12,456 nucleotides of DNA, taken from contig JAAMXY010000044.1 in the NCBI GenBank assembly GCA_019677205.1, forward strand, positions 65,413 to 77,868. Reading direction: 5' to 3'. Shown here in pieces: positions 1 through 7,900 of this stretch. How positions within the stretch are numbered: position 1 is the stretch's first letter; every line of letters starts with the position of its first letter. The stretch is from Pinguiococcus pyrenoidosus. Its lineage: Eukaryota; Sar; Pinguiophyceae; Pinguiochrysidales; Pinguiochrysidaceae. The translations under genes were made by a program, and so were the position numbers. The notes below the pieces were generated by a model, which was not told where the DNA came from, did no database searches, and saw only the letters and a program-made list of their open reading frames with translations.

Positions 1-59
1 GTTAGCACCCGGACTCCACCATGTGCGGCGCAAGGCTGCAAGGATTGCCATGGACTTAC
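1..59 (-). other. Partial intron of the M1 peptidase gene
   Basis: On the minus strand this begins with GTAAGT directly after codon ACC (phase 0). The last bases before the edge read GTGCTAAC, a near-perfect branch site. The only internal AG, after CTTGCAG, would give a 24-nt intron and a peptide unlike M1 proteins. The true acceptor is therefore expected within a few tens of bases beyond the left edge. Confidence 0.6.
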
Positions 60-881
60 GGTCTCGCCGCCGGCCTCGATGGTCAGGTCCGTCGACACGG
101 TCGCGACGCCGTCGCTGGCCAGGTTGACGCTCATCTGCACGTCGCGCGTCCAGTACGGCGGCGGCGTGTAGTCCTTGCGGAACTTCTCCTGCGGCGCCAC
201 TTGCACTGGCTCCACCGTGTCGGTGCTCATCATCAAGGCCGACGCGCCGCCAGTCAGCCGCGGCGTCCAGCCAGATCCCGCCACTGCGGCGGCCGCCAGC
301 GGGCCGAAGCCCCAGCCCAAGGACGGCTTGCGCTTCGCGAAGCGGAACGAGCGGCCCCTCCCGCCCGCGAAGCCTCGAGAGGCCATGTGCGAGGGCAGTC
401 TGCTCCTCAGGAGGCCAGCGACGGAGGACTTGGAGGCTGGGGAGAGACGCGAGGTCAGCTGGGCGAGGCGTTTTCGGCGCGTTTCACCTGCGGATCTTCC
501 TCTGAAGCCCAACTGCACGCTGCATGTCTTCTGCGCCACATGGGCGAGGCAGGGACACCATGCGGAGAGCAGCACGATCCATGACGCCACACTCCATCTG
601 CGCCTCCAGACCCCAAAGATACGCAGATGATCTTCGAAGAATTCCGCCGCACACGCACGTTTCGCGCCGACAGCGCCACAGACCACCGCAGACACGCCTC
701 ACTCTGCCGCACATCTCGCGTGGACTCAGCGCCCGCAGAGCGGCGCGGAACCGCCCAACACCCCACGCGCCAGAGCAGAAGCCCACGCGCAACCGAAGAC
801 CGCGATCTTTCGCGGCGCTGCGCCCGCCTGCGCCCGCGTACCTTGCATGAGGAGCGCCGAAAGCAAGAGCACGGTGCGCAT
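60..881 (-). CDS. M1-family (aminopeptidase N-like) metallopeptidase, N-terminal part, 3' end outside window
   Basis: Proposed exons are 881-842 and 436-60 on the minus strand, giving the first 139 residues. The 405-nt intron starts GTACGC and ends in a pyrimidine-rich CTCTCCCCAG with CTGAC about 20 nt upstream; the phase (1) matches. The second exon ends at a consensus GTAAGT donor (59-54). The intron then runs off the window, with a GCTAAC branch-like sequence at 7-2. Residues about 98-117 contain EKFRKDYTPPPYW followed by a strand-like V-x-M-S-V-N-L segment, typical of the start of the N-terminal beta domain of PepN/M1 zinc aminopeptidases, which remove N-terminal residues from peptides. 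The HExxH zinc site would lie outside the window. Residues 1-30 begin with a hydrophobic signal-like stretch (MRTVLLLSALLMQ), and residues 31-75 are rich in Arg, Ser, Gly and Ala like an organelle presequence. An internal Met at 386 is an alternative start without the signal. The family call is good; the first exon is inferred. Confidence 0.7.
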
Positions 882-1099
882 GGACCACAGGCTGCGATCG
901 CGGCGGAGATACGGCCGAATCCAGAGCTGCTCAGAGGGCGCGCCTCCGGACATGAAGTACGTGCGCTACGCTGGCGTCAGCGCCGTGACAGCCGGACAGG
1001 CGGGCGTGGGCAGACGGAGGTTCGCGGGGGCGAAGCGCAGACCTCATGAAAAGGACTGAGAGACAAAAAGTTGATCGATGATCGGTGGCACTGTAGCGA
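882..1099. promoter_or_regulatory. Short spacer: 3' region of the UBL gene and probable promoter of the M1 gene
   Basis: These 218 bases lie between two genes on the same (minus) strand. No canonical AATAAA was seen on the minus strand after the UBL stop, and no clear TATA box before the M1 start. The sequence just after the UBL stop is T-rich on the minus strand (CTTTTTGTCTCTC, near 1062). The promoter assignment rests on position only. Confidence 0.35.
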
Positions 1100-2588
1100 C
1101 TACTGCGAGGGACGGCCCATGAGGCGGATCTTGTCGCCGTCCTCGACGCAGTCTCCGATCTCCTCGGCGTCGCCTGGGCGGCGTTTCGGCGAGGGAATGG
1201 TCCCATCAGAAGGAGAGAGACGCTGGGACAAGAAGGAGGACGCACCTAGCATGCGGCCCTTGGCCAGCAGCTTCTGCTTGTCTGCGGGCACTCCCGTCAT
1301 CTCCGCGAGCTTCTCCTTGAGCTCGAGGACGCTAGCCAGCTGGCCGACGGTCACGGTGGACGCCTTGCCCTGGAACAAAATGGTGACCGTGTGCGGCTCG
1401 GACCCGGCCGCTTCCTTCGGCGGTAGCTCCAGGGAGCTCGCGCGATTGACGGGGAGGTCAGCATCTCCCGCTCCTACGCCATTCGCTTCGCTACTGTCAT
1501 CGGCAGGTGCTTCATCTGCGGCTTGCTGCGGACAGCCTGAGGCAGGGTCTTCGCCGTCCTCGGGTCCGCTGCCGGCATCGTAGTCCGCCTGTCGAGCCAC
1601 AGATCCCTTAGCGTCTCTCGCCATGCGCTACGGACAGAGCGATGGTCGCATGTGCAGCACCTTGGCCATGATCCAAACGTCGCCAAAGTCTGGGAAAAGA
1701 TCCGGCAGCTCCCCGATGGCGGTCTCGCGGGTTTCCCTGGTGGCGTACCAACGTGTTCGTCAAACGCCGTCTCTTCTCCTCGACCACTCTGCTTCTCCGT
1801 CCGTCTCGCACAACCAACCCCTCAACACCAAGAGGCAAGCATCACCGCCTTACCATGAATATTTTTCGAAGGCATCGTCCTCGTCTCCGAGGCTTGCGAC
1901 CGCAGTGCTCGGTGCGAGAACCCAGGTGCCTTCCCTACAAAACTTGAGCGGCCGCAGGTACTCAATGAGATCTTGCTCCACGCGGCCGACACTCCAGTAG
2001 CGGGCCACGAAGCGCTGAAAGATGGCGTCGGAGGCCTCGGGTGGCAACGACGCGCTGGGCCACAGCCTCACATTGACGTAGAACCGCTCCTCTTCCTGAA
2101 GATTCGGCCGGGAACCCGTGGCTCTCTGCCTCGTGAGCATCTCCGCCACTTTCCCGTGAATACGCCGATTGCGCGCGCTTGTCTCTGCCTTGGCCCTGCA
2201 CATTGCAGATACGTTTTCAAGACAAGGCAGCGCCAAAAGTTAAGCAAGACCACGAGGAAGTGCGCTGGACAGCCCCAGTAATCGAAGATTCTCTCCGTCG
2301 ACGCCGCTAGAAAAAGCAGCTGTGGCGCCGCTGACTCACCGACGACGCCTCTCCTCCACTTTCTTAGCTGTGAGGGCCTCCGAGGCGTCCACCTTGGCAG
2401 TGGCAGCCACGCGGAAGTGCTCTCTGGACTACCCATTCGGTGTCAGAAGCGGCTTTCGCGGTGTTCGGAAGGCGTCAGACCGGTCTCACCTGCGGAAGTT
2501 CGTCGCCGTCGAATCGCGTGGTCACAGCGGCGAAGACCTCCGAGGGCTTCGGCTTCGACGCCTCTTGCGGCGCCTTCTCCTCCGCCAT
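1100..2588 (-). CDS. Ubiquitin-like-domain protein (six exons), with a possible second ZFAND1/Cuz1-like ubiquitin fold
   Basis: Proposed exons on the minus strand are 2588-2490, 2419-2340, 2195-1854, 1736-1661, 1588-1246 and 1173-1100, giving 337 residues. All introns are GT-AG, all phases agree, and the sum divides by three. Exon 2 could instead begin at 2428, adding three residues. Residues about 265-334 form a clear ubiquitin-like domain: a HTVTILFQGK strand, a helix with LKEKLAEMTGVPADKQKLL, then KGRML joined by splicing to GDAEE and ending EDGDKIRLMG. Residues about 98-198 contain ERFYVNVRLWP and ARYWSVGR, resembling the C-terminal ubiquitin-like part of ZFAND1/Cuz1, but there is no AN1 zinc finger here. 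Residues about 34-80 are a charged, probably helical segment, and 200-260 is an acidic linker. Such proteins commonly bind proteasomes or Cdc48/p97; that role is inference. If intron 1660-1589 is not spliced, the exon 4 frame stops at 1628 and a separate ORF starts at 1624. Confidence 0.6.
1174..1245 (-). other. 72-nt in-frame intron inside the ubiquitin-like domain
   Basis: The donor is CTAG|GTGCGT and the acceptor GCCGCCCAG|GCGACG. The intron has no in-frame stop and a length divisible by three, so a naive ORF call reads through it. Removing it joins KGRML to GDAEEIGDCVEDGDKIRLMG, restoring the compact spacing expected of ubiquitin-like folds; reading through inserts 24 Ser/Pro/Arg-rich residues. 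Confidence 0.75.
1589..1660 (-). other. Predicted 72-nt intron that fuses two open frames
   Basis: The donor is GCCAAG|GTGCTG, the acceptor GGCTCGACAG|GCGGAC, with GCTAAG about 20 nt before the acceptor. Phase 0 on both sides. Splicing removes the TAG at 1630-1628 and the ATG at 1624-1622, which otherwise lie three bases apart in the same frame. The donor is weaker than its neighbours, so this is an inference. Confidence 0.5.
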
Positions 2589-3047
2589 GACTCGCGAGAG
2601 CCACAAGGTTGGCGAGCTTATGGGACCCATAGTTAGCATCCGATGCTGGTGGATCCATACGACTGATCTATAGACACAGCGCTGTGTTATGGCGAAGGTG
2701 CGAAGACTATCTAGCGTCAGCACCAAAGTGCGCCCGTCTCTGTCGCCATCTCTCTCTCTCTCTCTCTCTCTCGGTCTCTGTCTGTCTGTCTGTCTCTCTC
2801 TCTCACTCTCTCTGTCTCTCTCTCTCTTGGAGACGTGATACGCGAGTCTGCGGTGAAGAGGACTTGCTACTACGAGGATCCCCGCCTCGCGCCTTGCTAG
2901 CAAAACGTCAGATCACGCGGTGCGTAAGACCCAGCTCTGCGTGGCCGTAAACCCCCAGGCGTCAGCTCATGTTCTCTTTGCTGATCTTGTCTTCTCAGCG
3001 TCGCGCTCTGCGCAGATAACTTACGCGTGGGGTGGTCTTGTGCAACG
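2589..3047. promoter_or_regulatory. Divergent promoter region between the UBL gene and mL49
   Basis: These 459 bases separate two divergently transcribed genes. No convincing ORF, TATA box or RNA gene was seen. The main content is a long TC/TGTC simple repeat, listed separately. The minus strand of that repeat translates to Arg-Glu repeats, which is an artefact. Use as a shared promoter is inferred from gene orientation. Confidence 0.45.
2749..2827. repeat. TC-rich microsatellite with TGTC interruptions
   Basis: A nearly pure pyrimidine (plus strand) tract: a run of TC dinucleotides, then several TGTC units, then TC runs broken by single A and G bases. It lies about 220 bases before the mL49 start and about 160 bases before the UBL gene start. 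It could be a GAGA-type promoter element, or simply polymorphic simple sequence. Confidence 0.95.
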
Positions 3048-3533
3048 ATGCTTGCTAGAAGCGTCGTGCTGAGCCAAAGGCTTTATGGGCGAGTAGCGCG
3101 GAGATCGCTCGCCAGGTTCAGACCAGTCGCGCCTCGGGGGCCTCCAACTCCGCCGCCGAGGGCGCTGCTGCCATCGGCAAACGACAAGGACGCCCCACCC
3201 GGCGGCTGGAAGTTCCCGTCCTTCGAACACATCAAGGCTCTTCCGAACGGCTGGACGCCACCGCCCAAGGAGCCACCCAAAGACCACCCGTTCCACGTCG
3301 ATCGGACCAAGACCGGGGGCCATCTGCCGGTGTATTCGCGGCTGCGGAACGACAACACCAAGATCCTCACGAGGATCCGCAAGGTGCGCGGAGATGTGCA
3401 TGCGCTGGCGAAGCTGGTGCGAGAGGCGTGTGGCGGCACGGACACTTGGGTGCATTCGAACGGGCACACGATCTACGTCCATGGGGACTACGTGAGACAC
3501 GTCAAGCTCTTCTTGACAAGCTTGGGCTTCTAA
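3048..3533 (+). CDS. MRPL49: Mitochondrial large ribosomal subunit protein mL49 (Img2 family)
   Basis: Single exon of 161 residues, a nuclear gene for a mitochondrial ribosome protein. The first 25 residues (starting MLARSVVLSQRLYGR) are rich in Arg, Ser and hydrophobic residues and lack acidic residues, as in mitochondrial targeting peptides. The C-terminal half has the family pattern: GGHLPVYSRLRND, then TKILTRIRKVRGDV, a helix AKLVREACG, a strand with NGHTIYVHGDYVRHVK, and a GF terminus. In this family the domain sits on the large subunit. The ATG at 3048 was chosen because it starts the targeting peptide; an in-frame GTG at 3027 is the only upstream alternative and would add MGWSCAT, which is unlikely in a eukaryotic nuclear gene. 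An AATAAA lies just after the stop. The proline-rich segment at about residues 27-85 links targeting peptide and domain. Confidence 0.88.
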   Translation: MLARSVVLSQRLYGRVARRSLARFRPVAPRGPPTPPPRALLPSANDKDAPPGGWKFPSFEHIKALPNGWTPPPKEPPKDHPFHVDRTKTGGHLPVYSRLRNDNTKILTRIRKVRGDVHALAKLVREACGGTDTWVHSNGHTIYVHGDYVRHVKLFLTSLGF

Positions 3534-3540
3534 AGCAAAA

Positions 3541-3546
3541 AATAAA
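3541..3546 (+). terminator. Polyadenylation signal of mL49
   Basis: A canonical AATAAA eight bases downstream of the mL49 stop codon, in the 144-base convergent spacer before the ABITRAM gene end. It implies a very short 3' UTR. No matching AATAAA was seen on the minus strand for the convergent gene. Confidence 0.55.
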
Positions 3547-3677
3547 GATGACGCTTTCGCTTGGTTTTTCGCTTCGTTTCTGCGTGTTATCTTCACGTTT
3601 CATGCGTCGCTGATTTGGGGTTCACCGAACCCCACAGCACGATGATCAAGGACAAGTGGCGCCAGAGGATGCTTCGA

Positions 3678-4797
3678 TCATCTGATCGCGTCGTCGGGGA
3701 CAGCAGAGGTGCCTGTGTCTCTAGCGTCGGCCGCCTTTGCAGCATTGGCCTCGGCCTCGGGCTCAGCTATGGGCTCAGCTTCGGGCTCGAGCTCGGCCTC
3801 GGGCTCGGGCTCGGCTACGGAGGCTCCGACGGACACGGACACCTGCACGCCATTTTCTGGTCGCTCTGCCATCGTCAAGAAGGATTTGGCCTGCTGCGCA
3901 TTCGGCTCCAAAATCGCAATGAAGCAGTGCTCGATGCTCCTGCCAAGCGCCGCGTCGAGATCCGCGTCTTCCCGCAGCTTCTCGTTCACTTCCAACAAGG
4001 TGCCTCCCAGTGCGGCTCTTTGCATCACAAACGTCCTCGCCATATCCACGGCATCGGCGCCGGCGCCAGCGCCAGCGTCAGCGCCGTTGTCCTGGTCGGG
4101 AGGCTTTTCCTCCGCAGCTTCGGACGCTCCACTGCCCTCCGCCCTTGGAACCTCCGCTTTGGTCCGCCTGGCCTTCGAGGGCAGGTACTCCAACCAGAGC
4201 TGCTCCATGGCGTCCTTGTCCTGTCTGGCGGAGAAATCGATCCGCAGCATCCAGTCCGAGGCCCTCACGAGACGCGTTCCCTTCTTGCTCTTGCCCACCG
4301 ACACCACCTTGTCATCTGAGGTCGGAGCACCGCAACATGTGCATTCCACGAGTTGGTCAGCCAGCTTGCCAGGCTGTTGAAACGTTCCAGTCCCAATGCA
4401 TCATGCGAGGCCCTTGCCAGACAGCTGTGCACAGGTTTTCCCCAACGCGAAAAGAAGGCATTCAGGAAAAAGACGCTCTTCTCACCTTCTCCAAGCCATG
4501 GGAACCCAACTTTCAGCCCGTCCAGGTCTTTGCGCCGCTGTAGCTCCTGCAGCGGATGGAGTCTGTCGAAGCTAAGCACGCAGAGGCCATTGGGGTGGAA
4601 GTTGTAGCGGATGTTGTGCCTTCGCTTGCGATAGGAGCCCAAGCGCACGCTCTTATACCTTGAAAGCCAGGTCGGTGAGGCTCGCGTGCCCCCTGGATTC
4701 CGCAGAGACAGGCTTACCAGCGCTCCAGCGTGCCAGGAAGCGCCGGGGCTGGGCGCTCCGGTGCCTCCTGGGCCTCGCGTTTCCTTTTCAGGCTCAT
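3678..4797 (-). CDS. ABITRAM: ABITRAM (FAM206A/Simiate) family protein, three exons
   Basis: Exons on the minus strand are 4797-4718, 4658-4486 and 4315-3678, giving 296 residues; introns are 59 and 170 nt with CTCAC and CTGAC branch-like sites and matching phases 2 and 1. Splicing restores RWYK (residues 26-29), matching the RWYKP of animal ABITRAM. Further matches are NGLCVLSFDRLHP (50-62), KVVSVGKSKKGTRL (87-100), GGTLLEVNEKL (188-198) and the HCFIAILEP strand (214-222). The animal protein has a glycine-cleavage H-protein-like fold and is described as an actin-binding transcription modulator in nuclear speckles; the role in a protist is unknown. Unusual features are a Gly/Ala/Asp-rich insert at about 136-175, inside the conserved fold, and a Glu/Pro/Ala repeat tail at about 252-275. 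It diverges from the SulP gene with under 400 bases between starts. Confidence 0.78.
3748..3817. repeat. Hexamer-like GGCCTC/GGGCTC repeat coding for an acidic Glu-Pro-Ala tail
   Basis: The plus strand has repeated GGCCTC, GGGCTC and GGCTC units; on the coding (minus) strand these are GAG-CCC and GAG-GCC codons giving a (Glu-Pro/Ala)n tract at the ABITRAM C-terminus. The frame stays open through the tract, so it looks like coding repeat expansion. Confidence 0.8.
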
Positions 4798-4982
4798 TTC
4801 GTTCCGGTGATCAGCGCATCTGTGGCGTTTAAACCGCGGCGTCGCTCTCCGTCCGCCTGGAGAACCGTCTGTCACGCATCTGTCTGGGAGGCTGAAAGGA
4901 TGAAAACAAGAGAACGTCCCAAACGGTCCTTCGCTGCTCGCACTGGATTGGGTGGATTACCCTCATCCAAAATCTGAAACCA
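4798..4982. promoter_or_regulatory. Divergent promoter between ABITRAM and the SulP transporter
   Basis: Short spacer between two divergent genes, or 389 bases if the SulP start is at 5187. A CCAATGA box lies at 4980-4986, and its last bases overlap the upstream candidate ATG at 4983. The same heptamer occurs twice in the right-hand region. No TATA box was seen. Confidence 0.4.
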
Positions 4983-7900
4983 ATGATGTCCCATCCTTGC
5001 CATACTTCCTTCGATATTATAGCCCCCTCAAAACCCGCAATTCCAAAGACTCAACCGAGAAGCCCGGCGATTCGCTGGACCTCAGTTCGGCGCGTAATCC
5101 CCATATCCTACGGCCCCACAAGGTGGTTTGGCGCGCTCTCCGAAGCTCTTGCGCACCAGCTTTGCGGCGGAGATTCGCGGGCGTCGATGGGCGTTCACGA
5201 GCTGGCGCCGCGCCTGCGGCGCCGCAGCTTCATGCAGCGCGCGGTGACGTGGGATTGGTGGGCCGAGGTGGCTCCGCGCACGTTGCGCGCGCTAGTGTTT
5301 GGCTTGGTAAACACCATCATGTGCGTACCGTGGGCCTATGGCTACGCCAGCGTGATCTTCGCACAGGCCGTGTACAAAGCGTACATGCCAGCCCTCTGCA
5401 AGCTTGTGCTGTTCTCGTGCGCGATGCACCAGCTGGTGTTCTCCGTCGGATCCGGCCTGCCCTTCGCCATCGGCCAAGTTCAGGACGCAGGCCTCATCTT
5501 TCTGGCGCACATGGCGCGCAACATCGCCCACCGGACGGCCGACCAGTCTCCGGAGACCACGGTGGCCACCGCTGTGGTGTGCACTGCGCTCTCTACGGCG
5601 CTGCTGGGCCTGGCGCTGGTGGTCTTCGGGCGATTGCGATGGGCGCGCTTCGTGTCGTACCTGCCCGTGCCGGTCATCGGCGGCTATCTGGCCTTCATCG
5701 GCTTCTTCTGCATCGAAGCGGGTCTGGGCCTGTGCGTGGGCCAGTCGCTGAGCAAGCCGGAGGCCTGGCTGAGTCTGCTGGAGCCCAAGAACCTCATCCT
5801 GACCATTCCGTGCGTGGCCACCGGCCTGCTCTTCATGCTGGTGGGCCGCTGGGCGGACCATCCGGCGCCGCTGCCGGTCTCCATGTGCGTCGTGCCGGGT
5901 CTGTTCTATGTCTGGCTATGGCTCAGTGGCAGCACGCTGGACGAGGCGCGCTCGTTCGGCTGGCTGGAGAACTCCATGGAGCCCGCCGATCCCAAGGACG
6001 TGGCCGGCCTGTTCCAGTGGAGTCTGGTGCAGTGGAGCGCGCTGCCCGAGGAGTTCCCCATCTGGCTCGGCATGGTCTTCGTCGTGAGCTTCTCCAGCTG
6101 CCTCGACGTGGCCGCCATCGAGATGGACATGGGCAAACCGCTCAACAAGAACCGCGAGCTCCTCACCGTCGGCTGGAGCAACATCCTGTCGGGCCTGACG
6201 GGCGGCTTCAGCGGCTCGTACATCTTCTCGCAGACCATCTTGACCTACCGCACGCAGACACGGTCCCGCATCGTCGGGGCCGTGGTCCTCATCGCCGAGG
6301 TGCTCATGTTCTTCGCGCCGCTCGATCCGCTGCAGTTCGTGCCGCTCTTCTTCTTCGCCGGCGCCCTGGTCTTCATCGGCTTCGAGCTCATCTACGAGTG
6401 GCTCTGGGAGGCACAGTACAAGCTCATCCAGCAGGAGTACGCGGTCTTGGTGGTCACCTTCCTGGCCATCCTGCTGGTCGGCATCAACGGGGGCATGCTG
6501 ATGGGAATCTGCTGCGCGTGTCTGCAATTCATGGTGTCGCACAAGGACGCCACGCACCCGGTTGTCGTCGAGCGGCGCTCCCGCAAGTTTCGGCACCAGG
6601 ACGTCCGGAGGCGCATCCAGGACGCCCTGGACCGGGGCAAGATCCTCACGGTGGAGCTCTCCGGCACCCTGTTCTTCGGGTCGAGCGTCAAGCTGCTGGA
6701 AGACCTCACGAAGCTCCTGGAGGCCGCGAGGGCGGGGCAGTCCACGCAGCCGGCTGGCCGCAGGACGGGCCGGACAACCAACTTCCGCTTGTCCACCTCG
6801 GATCTGCAGGACGGCGACGATAAGACGATGGCCCCGTCGCAGTGGTTCGGCATGGACGTCCGGCAAGACTCGCCCATTCGCTCCGCGACGCAGGAGAACG
6901 CGGACGAGGACTCGCGAATACGGGATGGCGGCTCCTTTGGGCTCTTCGACGAGGACCTGGAGTGCGCGGTAGACGAGGAGGTGCAGCACGACAGGTTTGA
7001 CTCCCAGAGCAGCAATGACCAGTCCGGCATGCTGCTCACCGACGTTAGCGTGGGGAATCTGATGGGGGGGATGTTTCACAGCCGTCCCCGCGCCAGCACG
7101 AGCCAAAGCGAAGAGGAGCATAGCTTCCTCCTGGGGGAGGAAGAGCGGCAGCATCAGGGCTACGGAGCCGCGCAGCAGAGATACGGACAGGACGGGAACC
7201 ACGCCATCGGTAGACAAGATAGCACAGACATGCCTCCGCGGACTCGGAGCTCCGTAGATCTCGAGAGGCCGCAGAGCATCCGTCCTAGTCGGATGCTGGT
7301 TCTGGACATGCTGAACGTGAGTAGCATCGACGCGTCGGCGGCACGAAACTGCTTCAACATGCTGCGGGGGGAGTGCCTGAAGCACAACTGCGGCTTGGTG
7401 TACGCGCGGTGCAACCGCCGGGTTGCAGTCCAGCTGCACATCCATGGCTGCCTCGACACGATCAAGCACAGCGAGGAGAAGCAGAGCGAGGGCAGATGGA
7501 TCGGCGTCAGGCACTTTGCCACCATCGAGGAGGCCATGGACTTCTGCGAGAGCACGCTTCTCGCGGAGGCCGTCGACCCGCTGCTTCCCCTCGCGGCCTA
7601 TCAAGCGCCGGAGGTGCCCATCGTGGACTCCCTCAGCTCGGAGACGGTCGCCGAAGTGATCTACGAGATTGCCGGGAACAATGGCTTGCCGAGACCTCGA
7701 GACCCGGAGGCCTTGGAGCTCAGCGCGATCCCGAACATGGCGAAGGAGAACCTCAAGATCCTGGACGAGGTGGCCAGCATGGACACCTTCGAAGCGGAGG
7801 AGACAATCTTCCGGGTGCGGACGGCTTCAAATCGATTCTTCGTGCTTTTGGCGGGGACCGTCGAGCTCTGTCCGGACTCCGAGTCGGGCAAGGAGCCGAT

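Noticed and set aside
21-630. Plus-strand open frames over the M1 exon
   Set aside because: The minus strand carries the conserved M1 segment bounded by a consensus donor; the plus frames are Arg-rich shadows.
2475-2903. Minus-strand peptide with an Arg-Glu repeat in front of the UBL gene start
   Set aside because: The repeat is the translated TC microsatellite; the credible coding part starts at the ATG at 2588.
3027-3047. GTG-initiated extension of the mL49 frame
   Set aside because: A GTG start is not expected in a eukaryotic nuclear gene, and the ATG at 3048 begins a good mitochondrial targeting peptide.
4952-6823. 623-codon plus-strand open frame in another phase over the SulP 5' half
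   Set aside because: Arg/Gly/Ala/His-rich shadow frame without motifs; the overlapping frame encodes continuous SulP domains.
5916-7604. 562-codon open frame on the minus strand inside the SulP gene
   Set aside because: Its translation is His/Glu/Ala/Leu-rich without domains, the usual shadow of a GC-rich coding strand; the plus strand gives a clear transporter.
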